Notes under the pieces: model-generated
Seen by the model: the letters and a program-made list of their open reading frames with translations, nothing else
Databases searched by the model: none
What the model was told of the DNA's origin: nothing
DNA from: Anaerolineae bacterium
GTDB lineage: Bacteria > Chloroflexota > Anaerolineae > Aggregatilineales > Phototrophicaceae
Direction of reading: 5' to 3'
Length of the DNA stretch: 64,000 bases
NCBI GenBank assembly: GCA_022824465.1
Contig: JAJDZV010000008.1
Coordinates: 434,001 to 498,000, forward strand
In this document: in pieces, positions 1 to 8,503 of the stretch
How positions within the stretch are numbered: position 1 is the first letter of the stretch
Layout: each line of letters starts with the position of its first letter
Made by a program: the position numbers and the translations under genes

Positions 1-830
1 TCTCGCTCCAGGATTTCACGCAGCAGCGCCTTGCGCGCGCCGCCGCCCAGCGTCTCCAATTTCCGCGTATTCAAGGGGTCGATCTCTTCGCGCAGCAGCC
101 GCAGATCTTCGTCGTCCGGCGGCAAGGTCTCATCTAGATCATCCGCCAGCAATAGCTCAAAACCCGTCTTGCGCCACACCCGCTCGACCGACACGCCCGG
201 ATGCAGGCTCGTCAGGCGCATTCTCCCGCCATGCCAATCGAATTGACCTAAATCCGTTATCAAATAGCGCGGTCCGCCGCCCGTCTTTCGTTGAGGCGCG
301 TGCCCCAACCCGCTGACAAAGTCTATCTTCGCAGCGAACGTCAATCGCGAGTGGCGCGGAACATACAGATAGCTGTGGTCATAGCGCGGCGTCACATCCG
401 GGATGCCGCCGCTGCCCGGCAAACGCATTCGCGGACGGCGATAATCCTTGCCAAAGGCGATATTGTTCGTATTGCCGCGCGGGTCGACCTGCGCCGGACG
501 GAAGAATTCCTTGGGCCGGAACTTCGGCAGTATCTCAGCGGCGCCAGCGGCAAAGCCCAAGTGAATAAGCCCCTTGCCCACCCACAGCGCTTCTACATTC
601 GTGATGCTCAGCGGTCCCCAATCCTGTACCAAGGCTTGACCAATCGCCGAAGTGAAGCGCGCGCTCGGCGCATAACGGATCTTGCCCAAGATCAAACCGG
701 CGGCCACCAGCGGCGTGTTGATGCCCTGCGCCCAAACATCGCCATCCCGCACCTGCCGCGAGATGCAAACGCTAATGAGCTCGTCTATCGAGTAATCTGG
801 CGCCGCGGCCAAGGCCTTACTCGCCCCCAT
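1..830 (-). CDS. CoA-transferase beta-type subunit (glutaconate CoA-transferase B / IpdB-like), 3'-truncated
   Basis: Translating the minus strand from the ATG at 830-828 gives an open frame of 276 residues running off the left edge, beginning MGASKALAAAPDYSIDEL. It carries hallmarks of the beta-type subunits of class I CoA-transferases: FFRPAQVDPRGNTNNIAFG, then RMRLPGSGGIPDV, then near the end TSLHPGVSVERVWRKTGFEL and LLREEIDPLNTRKLE. Family knowledge: these subunits pair with an alpha subunit to move CoA between carboxylic acids; in IpdAB the related heterodimer opens a steroid ring. No alpha subunit lies in the window; it may be further left. The start overlaps the tyrS end by 14 bp, so translation is probably coupled. 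A TTG at 812 is an alternative start. The length is near the family's full length, so little is missing. Substrate unknown. Confidence 0.8.
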   Translation of the reverse strand, partial: MGASKALAAAPDYSIDELISVCISRQVRDGDVWAQGINTPLVAAGLILGKIRYAPSARFTSAIGQALVQDWGPLSITNVEALWVGKGLIHLGFAAGAAEILPKFRPKEFFRPAQVDPRGNTNNIAFGKDYRRPRMRLPGSGGIPDVTPRYDHSYLYVPRHSRLTFAAKIDFVSGLGHAPQRKTGGGPRYLITDLGQFDWHGGRMRLTSLHPGVSVERVWRKTGFELLLADDLDETLPPDDEDLRLLREEIDPLNTRKLETLGGGARKALLREILER

Positions 831-2067
831 CCTCGGGCGGAACCAGCCGAATGAATTGCCGCTTTCCCACTTGCAATACCGCCGGCAGCATCTCAAGCGT
901 CACCGTCGCCTGCAAGCTCTCCACTCTCATCTCATTCAAGCGCACGCCGTTTTGCTGTATCAGACGCCTGGCTTCACCGCGGCTGCTCGCCATCTTCAAG
1001 CGCACGAGAATATCGCGCACCTCGGCCTCAGCCTCCAATTCCGCCTCTTGAATGTCTTCGGGAAGGCCGCCGCCGCTCCGGAAGACTTCGTTCCAGCGCG
1101 CTTGCGACGCCTCCGCGTGCGCCCGGCTATAAAAGATGCTCACGATCTCCCGCGCCAGCTTCATCTTCATCTCGTTCGGATGCAATTCTCCCGCTGCCAG
1201 CTTCGCCTCCAACTCATCGACCTGAGCTTGCGTCCAGCCCAGAATCAGCTTGTGATACACCCCCATCGCCTTGTCCGGCAAGCTCATCACCTTGCCAAAC
1301 ATATCCCAAGGCTCTGACAGCAGCGGAATATGATTCCCCAGGCTTTTCGACATCTTGATCTCGCCATCGGTGCCCGGCAAGCTCTCGCCCATGATGATGG
1401 CGATCTGCGGCTTCTGCCCCAAACCGGTCTGCAGCTTCCGCCCCGCCACCAATATGTTGAATAGCTGATCCTGCCCGCCCACCTGCACATCGGCTTCCTG
1501 CGCCACCGCGTCATAAGCCTGCATAAGCGCATAGAAGAACTCATGCAGATAGATCGCCTTTTCCTCTTCAATGCGCTTGGAAAAGTTCTCCCGTACCATA
1601 AACTGCTGCACAGTAAAATGACTGGCCAAACGGATGATATCGGCAAAGTCCAAAGGCGCCAGCCACTCATCATTGCGGCGAACCCTCGTCCGCTCTTCAT
1701 CGAGAATCTTGAAGGCTTGCTCGGCGTAGGTCCGCGCGTTTTCCTCGACATTGCGCATCGTCAGTTGATCGCGCGCGCTATCCTTGTCGGACGGATCGCC
1801 GATTAAGCTGGTGAAGGTGCCGACCAGAAAGGTCACATCGTGCCCAAAGTCTTGAAACTGTCGCAACTTGCGCATCGTTATGGTATGCCCCAGGTGCAAG
1901 TCCGATGTTCGCGGGTCATAGCCGCAGTACACCCGCAGCGGTCTGCCTTCTCGCTCGCATTCCAACAATCGCGCGCGCAATTCCTTCGCCATATTCTCGC
2001 GCGTTTCCGGGTCGCCATATGCCGCGCCCGACATCAAGACCTCGACTTGTTCGTCAATCGTCGCCAT
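817..2067 (-). CDS. tyrS: Tyrosyl-tRNA synthetase
   Basis: Charges tRNA-Tyr with tyrosine in the cytoplasm. The 416-residue protein has the class I signature HLGH at residues 58-61 and KMSKS at 238-242, with VGGQDQLFNILVAGR between them. The C-terminal 65 or so residues (SSRGEARRLIQQNGVRLN) form an S4-type RNA-binding domain. The segment VGTFTSLIGDPSDKDSAR resembles the TyrZ-like branch more than the Bacillus TyrS branch. Length is normal. The gene diverges from alaS across a 160-bp gap and its 3' end overlaps the CoA-transferase gene. High confidence in function. Confidence 0.97.
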   Translation of the reverse strand: MATIDEQVEVLMSGAAYGDPETRENMAKELRARLLECEREGRPLRVYCGYDPRTSDLHLGHTITMRKLRQFQDFGHDVTFLVGTFTSLIGDPSDKDSARDQLTMRNVEENARTYAEQAFKILDEERTRVRRNDEWLAPLDFADIIRLASHFTVQQFMVRENFSKRIEEEKAIYLHEFFYALMQAYDAVAQEADVQVGGQDQLFNILVAGRKLQTGLGQKPQIAIIMGESLPGTDGEIKMSKSLGNHIPLLSEPWDMFGKVMSLPDKAMGVYHKLILGWTQAQVDELEAKLAAGELHPNEMKMKLAREIVSIFYSRAHAEASQARWNEVFRSGGGLPEDIQEAELEAEAEVRDILVRLKMASSRGEARRLIQQNGVRLNEMRVESLQATVTLEMLPAVLQVGKRQFIRLVPPEDGGE

Positions 2068-2107
2068 TTCGCCTTCCTGTTTGGGCTTCTCCGCTCGTCT
2101 CGCCGCC

Positions 2108-2159
2108 AGTATACCATAGGGATACGCCCCTGTTCAGCCGTCCCTCCGCTCGCTATAAT
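2108..2159. promoter_or_regulatory. Overlapping divergent promoters of tyrS and alaS
   Basis: On the plus strand a perfect TATAAT lies at 2154-2159, with a weak TGTTCA 17 bp upstream at 2131-2136, pointing to alaS. On the minus strand TATACT lies at 2113-2108, and the same 2136-2131 hexamer read in reverse is TGAACA, again 17 bp away, pointing to tyrS. Sharing one -35 element would make the two synthetase promoters mutually exclusive. The -35 matches are modest, so only the -10 elements are firm. No T-box leader structure was recognised before either gene. Confidence 0.5.
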
Positions 2160-2227
2160 CCCCGCCGATTCGCCGCATGGCTCAAGCGCGCGCCATGGCT
2201 GAGGCCTCTATCAAACAGGACCGCCCA

Positions 2228-4921
2228 ATGGAACAAATGACCAGCGCCGAAGCTCGCCAGGCTTTTCTCGATTTCTTTGAAGAAATGGGACACAAACCGG
2301 TCGCATCCTCTTCGCTAGTGCCCGCCGACGACCCCACTTTGCTCTTCGTGAACGCCGGCATGGTCCAATTCAAAGACGTCTTCCTCGGCTTGGACAAACG
2401 CGCCTACTCCCGCGCCACCACCTCACAAAAGTGCATGCGAGTCAGCGGCAAACACAACGACTTGGAAAACGTCGGTCCTTCCCCGCGCCATCACACCTTT
2501 TTCGAAATGCTCGGCAATTTCAGCTTCGGCGATTACTTCAAGCGCGACGCCATCAAATACGCCTACCAAATGCTCACCGAAGTCTACAAGCTGCCTGCCG
2601 ACCGCCTGGTCTTCACAGTATACGAAAACGACGACGAAGCCTACGACGCCTGGGTAAAACGGCTAGGCATCAATCCCAAGCGCGTCGCCCGCATGGGTCC
2701 CTCCACCAACTTCTGGCAAATGGCTGACACCGGACCCTGCGGACCCACCGCGGAAATCCACTGGGACCGCCAGCCCGAGCTCGGCGCTGACGATATCATC
2801 CCCATGCTGCAACTCGAAGACGACCGCTTCCTGGAAATCTGGAACCTCGTCTTCATGCAATTCAACCGGCAGCAGGCTGATCCCGAACACAGCGGCCAAT
2901 GGGACGCGCCCTTGCCCGCCCCCGGCGTCGATACCGGCATGGGCTTGGAACGCATCGTCTCCGTGCTCCAAGGCGTCGACGCCACTTACGAAACCGACCT
3001 CTTCATGCCGATCATCAAGCGCGCGCAAGCGCTATCCGGCCATACCGATGCCGAGCGCGACGCCAACATCGTGCCCTACCGCGTCATCGCCGATCATATC
3101 CGCGCCGCCGTCTTCCTGATTAGTGATGGCGTTCTTCCCGGCGCCAAGGGTCGTGCCGCCATCCCGCGCATCGTCATCCGCCGCGCCGCCCGCTTCGGAA
3201 CCAAAATCGGCTTCGACCGCCCTTTCCTAGCTGACATCGCCGACGCCGCCATCGACAATATCGGCGAACATTACACCGACCTCATCGACCAGCGCGAGAG
3301 CATCAAGCGCGTCATCACGCTGGAAGAGGAACGCTTCCACCGCACCCTGGAGCGCGGCATCAACGAGCTCGACCTGATGCTCGAGACCCTTGATGCCAGC
3401 GGAGCGCTCGCCGGCGATCAAGCCTTCTATCTTAAAGCTACGCTAGGCTTGCCTTTCCAGGTCACCAAGGACATCGTCGAGGAACGCGGCTTCACCGTCG
3501 ATGAAGCCGGTTTCGCCAATGCCGAAGCCGAACACGCCCGCATCAGCGGTGGTGGACAAGCCCTGGGCGAATTCCAGAGCGCTGACTTCTATCAGAAGCT
3601 CCTCGCCGATCTGCAAGCAAAGGGGAGCATTCCCAAGGGCGTCGGCTACGATCCATACAGTGCCGAACCGGTCGAAACCACCGTGCTCGCTCTGGCGCAG
3701 GACGGCGTCCTGCTCGAAAGCGCCATCGTCGGCGACCAGGTCGAAGTCATACTTGCCGATACCAACTTCTACGTCGAAGCCGGCGGCCAGGTCAGCGACG
3801 CCGGCATCATCAGCGGTGACAACTGGGTCATTGAAGTGGTAGCGATGAAACAGCCCATCTCCGGCATCATCGCGCATATCGGCGAAGTGGTCGAAGGCGC
3901 CCCAGCTGCCGGCGACCGCGCTGTAGCCATGGTCGATCGCGCCCGACGCCTAGACATCACCCGCAATCACACCGCCACTCACCTGCTCCACGCCGCCCTG
4001 CGCAATCAGCTCGGCAACCACGTGCAGCAGAAAGGTTCCCTGGTCGCGCCCGACCGCCTACGCTTCGACTTCTCTCATCACGAGAAAGTCTCGCCGCGCC
4101 AACTTTCCGAGATCGCTGATCAGGTAAGTCATGCAGTCTTGTCGAACTTTCCTGTGCGTGCAGAATTAAAATCGCTCCAGCAGGCCCGGCGGGAAGGCGT
4201 TATGGCGCTCTTCGGCGAGAAATACGGCGAGACCGTCCGCACGGTAATCATCGGCGGCGATAACGACCGCTACAGCTATGAGCTCTGCGGCGGCGTTCAC
4301 GTGGATTCCACCTCCGAGATCGGCAGCTTCGTTTTCACCGGCGAAAGCAGCGTCAGTGCCGGCATCCGCCGCGTCGAAGCCTTGACCGGGCGCGCCGCCA
4401 ACCTGCATCTCAGCAGGCAAATGCGGGCGCTCGATGCCATCGCGCAGCAGCTCGGAACGACGCCGGAACGAGCCGACAACCGGATACAGGGCTTGCAGTC
4501 CGAGCTCGCCAACGCCCGCCGCGAAATCGAAACCCTGCGGCGCAATCAAGCCAAGCACAGCTTCGACGCGATGATCGACCAAAACCTGGAAAACCTCAAC
4601 GGCAAGCAAGCGCTACTCGCCGAGCTCGATAACACGCCGGTCGAAACCATGCGCGAAATGACCGACTGGTTCCGCAACCGCGTCGATTGCGACGTCATGG
4701 TCCTCGCCAGCGACATCAACGGGCGGCCCCAAATCATCGTGTCGGTCTCGGACGCGCTCGTTCGCTCCGGGCTTCGCGCCGGCGACTTGATCAAGCCCAT
4801 CGCCAAAGTCGTCGGCGGCGGCGGCGGCGGGCGCCCCCAGATGGCGCAAGCCGGCGGCAAGGACAGCAGCAAAATCCCCGAAGCCCTCCAAAAAGCGCGC
4901 GAGCTAATCGCAAAGGCATAG
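2228..4921 (+). CDS. alaS: Alanyl-tRNA synthetase
   Basis: Charges tRNA-Ala and edits mischarged Ser/Gly. The 897-residue protein has the class II catalytic core at its N-terminus (GMVQFKDVFLG, FFEMLGNFSFGDYFK), the editing-site zinc motifs NHTATHLLH near residue 580 and CGGVH near residue 686, then a coiled-coil stretch and a C-Ala domain with a six-glycine run followed by RPQMAQAGGKD. Length is typical for the family. I chose the ATG at 2228 because a CAGGA sits seven bases upstream and the conserved protein begins there; an in-frame ATG at 2177 would add 17 residues and another lies at 2237. It heads a same-strand series with the baseplate-J-like gene and ruvX. Confidence 0.97.
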   Translation: MEQMTSAEARQAFLDFFEEMGHKPVASSSLVPADDPTLLFVNAGMVQFKDVFLGLDKRAYSRATTSQKCMRVSGKHNDLENVGPSPRHHTFFEMLGNFSFGDYFKRDAIKYAYQMLTEVYKLPADRLVFTVYENDDEAYDAWVKRLGINPKRVARMGPSTNFWQMADTGPCGPTAEIHWDRQPELGADDIIPMLQLEDDRFLEIWNLVFMQFNRQQADPEHSGQWDAPLPAPGVDTGMGLERIVSVLQGVDATYETDLFMPIIKRAQALSGHTDAERDANIVPYRVIADHIRAAVFLISDGVLPGAKGRAAIPRIVIRRAARFGTKIGFDRPFLADIADAAIDNIGEHYTDLIDQRESIKRVITLEEERFHRTLERGINELDLMLETLDASGALAGDQAFYLKATLGLPFQVTKDIVEERGFTVDEAGFANAEAEHARISGGGQALGEFQSADFYQKLLADLQAKGSIPKGVGYDPYSAEPVETTVLALAQDGVLLESAIVGDQVEVILADTNFYVEAGGQVSDAGIISGDNWVIEVVAMKQPISGIIAHIGEVVEGAPAAGDRAVAMVDRARRLDITRNHTATHLLHAALRNQLGNHVQQKGSLVAPDRLRFDFSHHEKVSPRQLSEIADQVSHAVLSNFPVRAELKSLQQARREGVMALFGEKYGETVRTVIIGGDNDRYSYELCGGVHVDSTSEIGSFVFTGESSVSAGIRRVEALTGRAANLHLSRQMRALDAIAQQLGTTPERADNRIQGLQSELANARREIETLRRNQAKHSFDAMIDQNLENLNGKQALLAELDNTPVETMREMTDWFRNRVDCDVMVLASDINGRPQIIVSVSDALVRSGLRAGDLIKPIAKVVGGGGGGRPQMAQAGGKDSSKIPEALQKARELIAKA

Positions 4922-4958
4922 CGCCCGCGCACCGCCACCGCGCTTTCCAATCTCGTCG

Positions 4959-4964
4959 TATACT
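4959..4964 (+). promoter_or_regulatory. -10 element placed for a leaderless start of the baseplate-J-like gene
   Basis: TATACT at 4959-4964 ends seven bases before the ATG at 4972, so transcription would begin at or one base before the start codon. There is no Shine-Dalgarno sequence between them and no good -35 hexamer upstream. A leaderless mRNA is the simplest reading, but this rests on one hexamer. Confidence 0.4.
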
Positions 4965-4971
4965 TCTAGAC

Positions 4972-6513
4972 ATGTCCACCGACATTGAATACATGCGCCT
5001 GGCGCCGAACGATACCCTAAGCGCCCTTCGGGACCGCCTGTCAGGATTGCGCGGCATGCGCGTCCTGCTCGTCTGGCCCCCCGAAGGCAATATCCTGGCG
5101 CGCAAACTGGACCTCGTGCTGATCCAGCGCGAAGCCGATCGCCGCGCCATCCAACTCGCCATCGTATCGCCATCACCGCGGCTCCAATTCTTCGCCGCCG
5201 AACTCAATATCAGCTGCTTCCCAACGATTGAAGCCAGCAAGCGCGAACGCTGGAGGCGCGGACGACAAAAGCGCTTCCTCCCCCGCTATCACAAACCCAA
5301 CGCCGATACCCTCGCCGCTGACCTGGCATACATGCGAGCGCGGCGTACACGTCATTCGCCCTGGCGAACTTTCTTTGAGCGCATCATCGCGCTCGCCCTG
5401 CTAGTCGCCGCTATCGGCGCTGCGCTCTATACCGTCCTGCCCGGCGCCGTCATCACAGCCAGCCTTCAAATGGACCGCATCGACGCCGTTTTCGACATAA
5501 TCGCCGATAGAAAAGCAGCCTCCGTCGATATCGCCAGGAGCCTCATCCCGGCGCAAACCATCAAAGCCACCGTCGAAACCAGCGCGACCATCCCAACCAG
5601 CGGCAGCGCCCGCCTTGATAGCGCCTCCGCTGGCGCGGTCGTAACCTTCACCAATCTCGGCGAAACCAGCGTCGATATCCCGCGCGGAACCATACTTGGC
5701 ACCAGCGCGGGAGAGCCCATCCTCTTCGTAACCGCGGCGGATGTCGTCGTGCCCGCAGGCGCCGGACAACATGTGGACGCCGCCGTCCAAGCCATGGAGG
5801 GCTACCGCGGCAGCATCGGCAACGTCGGCCCCGGCATGATCAATACAGTGCTCGGCGCCCTTGCCGATAGCGTGACCGCGATCAACCTGACTTCCGCCGC
5901 CGGCGGCAGCAACCGCAGCGTGAAATCCGTCGCCGTCGCCGACCAAGACAAACTGCTCGAGATCCTGCGCATCCAACTCCAATCCCTGGCTTATGAACAG
6001 ATGCGCGCCGCCCTCTCCGATAGCCAGGTCATTGTCATCGAGTCGATTAGAATCGAAGAAGAACGCAAAGAATGGACGCAGTTTTCGGCCGACCCCGGCA
6101 CGATGACCAGTGAACTGTCTTTGACCATGCGCGCAGTGGTTTCGGCCCTGGCCATTGACGACCGCTTCGGCCGGCAGCTTCTGCTCGCCCGACTCAAAGC
6201 CGCCGCGCCCGCCGATAAAATGCTGCTCTTGGATTCTGTGTCGTATACCCGCGGACCATTCTCGCAGACCAGAGCCGACGGACAAGTCAGCTTCACCGTG
6301 GCCGGCAGCGGCGTCGTCATCGCGCAAATCGACAGAAACCAACTTCGTGAGCGACTCGCGGGCCTTTCGCTCGCCGAAGCGCATTCCCTACTCGCGGCTG
6401 ATCCCGCCGTCTCAAAGGTCGATCCGCCTGAATTCCAACTCTACCCGTCATCCCTATCCTCAATGCCCTTGCTGCCTATCCGCATAAATGTACAAGTCCG
6501 GGACGCGCAGTGA
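4972..6513 (+). CDS. Membrane-anchored baseplate J/gp47-like protein
   Basis: The 513-residue protein has a cytoplasmic N-terminal part of about 130 residues ending in a very basic stretch (RERWRRGRQKRF), one membrane helix at about 137-157, and a long extracytoplasmic part. That part contains ATIPTSGSARLDSASAGA and VTFTNLGETSVDIPRGTI, then VAGSGVVIAQIDRN, which match what I recall of chloroflexotal proteins annotated as baseplate J/gp47 family. Phage baseplate J proteins build tail wedges; here there are no other tail genes, so the domain probably serves a cell-envelope structural role (inference). Start: ATG at 4972, directly behind a -10 element. The last codon overlaps the ruvX GTG by four bases. 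Function unknown. Confidence 0.7.
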   Translation: MSTDIEYMRLAPNDTLSALRDRLSGLRGMRVLLVWPPEGNILARKLDLVLIQREADRRAIQLAIVSPSPRLQFFAAELNISCFPTIEASKRERWRRGRQKRFLPRYHKPNADTLAADLAYMRARRTRHSPWRTFFERIIALALLVAAIGAALYTVLPGAVITASLQMDRIDAVFDIIADRKAASVDIARSLIPAQTIKATVETSATIPTSGSARLDSASAGAVVTFTNLGETSVDIPRGTILGTSAGEPILFVTAADVVVPAGAGQHVDAAVQAMEGYRGSIGNVGPGMINTVLGALADSVTAINLTSAAGGSNRSVKSVAVADQDKLLEILRIQLQSLAYEQMRAALSDSQVIVIESIRIEEERKEWTQFSADPGTMTSELSLTMRAVVSALAIDDRFGRQLLLARLKAAAPADKMLLLDSVSYTRGPFSQTRADGQVSFTVAGSGVVIAQIDRNQLRERLAGLSLAEAHSLLAADPAVSKVDPPEFQLYPSSLSSMPLLPIRINVQVRDAQ

Positions 6514-6962
6514 ACGGCCGCTTGCTCGGCATTGACCACGGTCAGAAGCGAATCGGCATCGCCATCAGCGACGCTCTCGGCATCGCCGCGCGCGAACTCG
6601 AAATCCTTCAATCGCGCGGACCCACGGAGGACTTCGCTCGCATTCATGCCATCGCCAAACGCGAAGGCGCGCTCGGCATCGTCGTCGGCGTCCCCTTGAA
6701 TCCCAACGCGCCCGCTAACGTCCCCACACAAGCGCACGCCGTCCGCCAGTGGATCGCGCAGATGCGAATGGCGATTCCCCTGCCGGTCGCCGAGGTCAGC
6801 GAATACCTGACCAGCGACGAAGCGCGCAAGCTGGCGGCCGCGCGGAAACGCGCCCCCCGCGACCACATCGACGACCTCGCCGCTAGAATCATCCTGCAAT
6901 CCTTTCTTGACGCCCAAAGCAGCGGTTCCACTACGTTCCCCTCTTCCGACATTTGCGCATAA
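6510..6962 (+). CDS. ruvX: YqgF/RuvX family RNase H-fold nuclease
   Basis: A 150-residue RNase H-fold protein of the YqgF family, which is involved in pre-16S rRNA 5'-end processing in E. coli and proposed as a Holliday-junction resolvase in other lineages. Visible motifs: LGIDHGQKRIGIAISD at residues 6-21 with the first catalytic Asp, VVGVPLNPNAP in the middle, and HIDDLAARIILQ near the end with the last acidic residues. The usual DER motif reads SEYLTSDEA here, so one of the common acidic residues is shifted or changed. The start is the GTG at 6510, which overlaps the preceding stop codon, so translation is coupled to the baseplate-J-like gene. Confidence 0.88.
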   Translation: MNGRLLGIDHGQKRIGIAISDALGIAARELEILQSRGPTEDFARIHAIAKREGALGIVVGVPLNPNAPANVPTQAHAVRQWIAQMRMAIPLPVAEVSEYLTSDEARKLAAARKRAPRDHIDDLAARIILQSFLDAQSSGSTTFPSSDICA

Positions 6963-7045
6963 GCCAAGCGGACTATACTAGATGGTAGCGCGCCGCGACG
7001 ATCACCCGTTGGCGAGACAGCGCCCGCGCTTGACCGACATCCTGA

Positions 7046-8494
7046 ATGAACGAGACCGATGCCGTGCCCGACCTTCACGACACGCAACCGAGCCGAGCCC
7101 TTGCCTACAAGCACCGCGATCAAGGTTTGCCCGCGCCGCCCCCTTTCCTCTTCTGGGGCATTATCATATTCTTCATCCTGGTCGTAGCGGGCATCGCCGG
7201 CATCATCTTCGGCTTTCGCGAGGTCCTGCAACCAGCCCAGCAGCAGCGTATAATCGATCAACTTCCCTTTATGAGCCTGCTCCGGCGCCCGACGCCCGCT
7301 GGCGGCGTCTTCCCCACCATCATCGCGCCTGATGACGCCGACAGCGCGCTCGCCCTGCTTGAAATGCCGCTCGACTTCGCCCCCAGCGCCACCGTCGAAT
7401 CAGCCGCGTCTGCGCCGCTTGCCACCTCCCATCCAACTGGAGTCCCGCCGACCGCCACGCCAACGACAACGCCGACCGTCCGCGCTTCGCCGACCACCGC
7501 TCCCCTTCCCGCGCCTCCAGCCGCCACGCCGACGCCCCCAGATTTCGCGCCCCCCGCCGCCCGCATCGCCGGCATCCGCCACCAGCGCCAGACCTGGAAC
7601 AACTGCGGTCCCGCCACGATCACGATGGCGCTAAGCTATTACGGCTGGCAGGAAGACCAAGCCTACGCCGGCGCCCGCCTCAAGCCCAATCGCGAAGACA
7701 AAAACGTCGGTCCGCGCGAATTGGCGGCCTTCGTCGAAGACGAGACTTTTGTCAAGGCGATCGTGCGCATGGGCGGTACGCTGCAACTGCTCAAGCGCCT
7801 GGTCGCAAACGGCTTCCCGGTCATCATCGAAACCGGCGAAATGTTTGAAGCCTATGATTGGATCGGGCATTATCGCGTCCTTATCGCCTACGACGACAGC
7901 CTCCAGCTCTTCTATTTCTTCGATAGTTTCCTCGGCGTCGGCGACGCCGCCCAAGGCGTTGCCATAAGCTATGCGCAAGTCGATAGCGACTGGCAAGCCT
8001 TCAATCGCACCTTCATCGTAGTCTACGAACCGCAGCGCGAAGGCTTGCTGCGCACACTGCTCGACGACCACTGGGACGAACGCGGCGCCGCCCAGATCGC
8101 CTTTGATGTCGCCCAAGCGGAAGCCCGCCAGCAGCCTCAGAACGCCTTCGCCTGGCACAATATGGGCACATCCCTGGCCGCGCTGGACCGACACGCCGAA
8201 GCCGCAGTCGCCTTTGACCAGGCGACCCGCACTGGAAAACTGCCCTGGCGAACCTTCTGGTATCAATTCGGCATCTTTAAAGCCTACTACGAAGTCGGGC
8301 GTTACGATGACATATTGAGCCTTGCGCGGATCAACCTCAACAACGCGCCTGAACTTGAAGAGAGCTACTACTGGCAGGGCCGCGTCCGCGAAGCCCAGGG
8401 CAACCGGCAGCAGGCGGCCTCCCTCTACCGTCGCGCGCTCGCCTATAATCCCAACTTCGACGACGCCCGCCAGGCGCTTGACAGGCTGAGCTAA
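7046..8494 (+). CDS. Membrane-anchored C39-like cysteine peptidase with TPR repeats
   Basis: A 482-residue protein with one membrane helix at about 33-55, a Pro/Thr/Ala-rich stalk at about 112-172, a papain-like C39_2 domain from about 175 to 330, and tetratricopeptide-type helices from about 340 to the end (AWHNMGTSLAALDRHAEAAVA; SYYWQGRVREAQGN). In the C39 domain TWNNCGPATITMAL carries the expected Cys187, DWIGHYRVLIAYDD carries His275, and FFDSF at 292-296 could supply the third catalytic residue. Family knowledge: C39 domains cleave double-glycine leaders, but stand-alone C39_2 proteins are mostly uncharacterised. The domain order places the peptidase outside the cell. The substrate is unknown. 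TATACT at 6975-6980 may be its -10 element; the start has no strong Shine-Dalgarno. Confidence 0.78.
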   Translation: MNETDAVPDLHDTQPSRALAYKHRDQGLPAPPPFLFWGIIIFFILVVAGIAGIIFGFREVLQPAQQQRIIDQLPFMSLLRRPTPAGGVFPTIIAPDDADSALALLEMPLDFAPSATVESAASAPLATSHPTGVPPTATPTTTPTVRASPTTAPLPAPPAATPTPPDFAPPAARIAGIRHQRQTWNNCGPATITMALSYYGWQEDQAYAGARLKPNREDKNVGPRELAAFVEDETFVKAIVRMGGTLQLLKRLVANGFPVIIETGEMFEAYDWIGHYRVLIAYDDSLQLFYFFDSFLGVGDAAQGVAISYAQVDSDWQAFNRTFIVVYEPQREGLLRTLLDDHWDERGAAQIAFDVAQAEARQQPQNAFAWHNMGTSLAALDRHAEAAVAFDQATRTGKLPWRTFWYQFGIFKAYYEVGRYDDILSLARINLNNAPELEESYYWQGRVREAQGNRQQAASLYRRALAYNPNFDDARQALDRLS

Positions 8495-8503
8495 AGCGCC
8501 GGT

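Noticed and set aside
291-854. A 187-residue open frame on the plus strand
   Set aside because: It is antisense to the CoA-transferase subunit, which has strong family motifs on the minus strand.
2068-2227. A T-box or other riboswitch before the tRNA-synthetase genes
   Set aside because: The spacer is only about 160 bp, with no T-box core sequence and no terminator-like hairpin.
5401-6384. A 327-residue open frame on the minus strand
   Set aside because: It is antisense to the baseplate-J-like gene and has a low-complexity composition.
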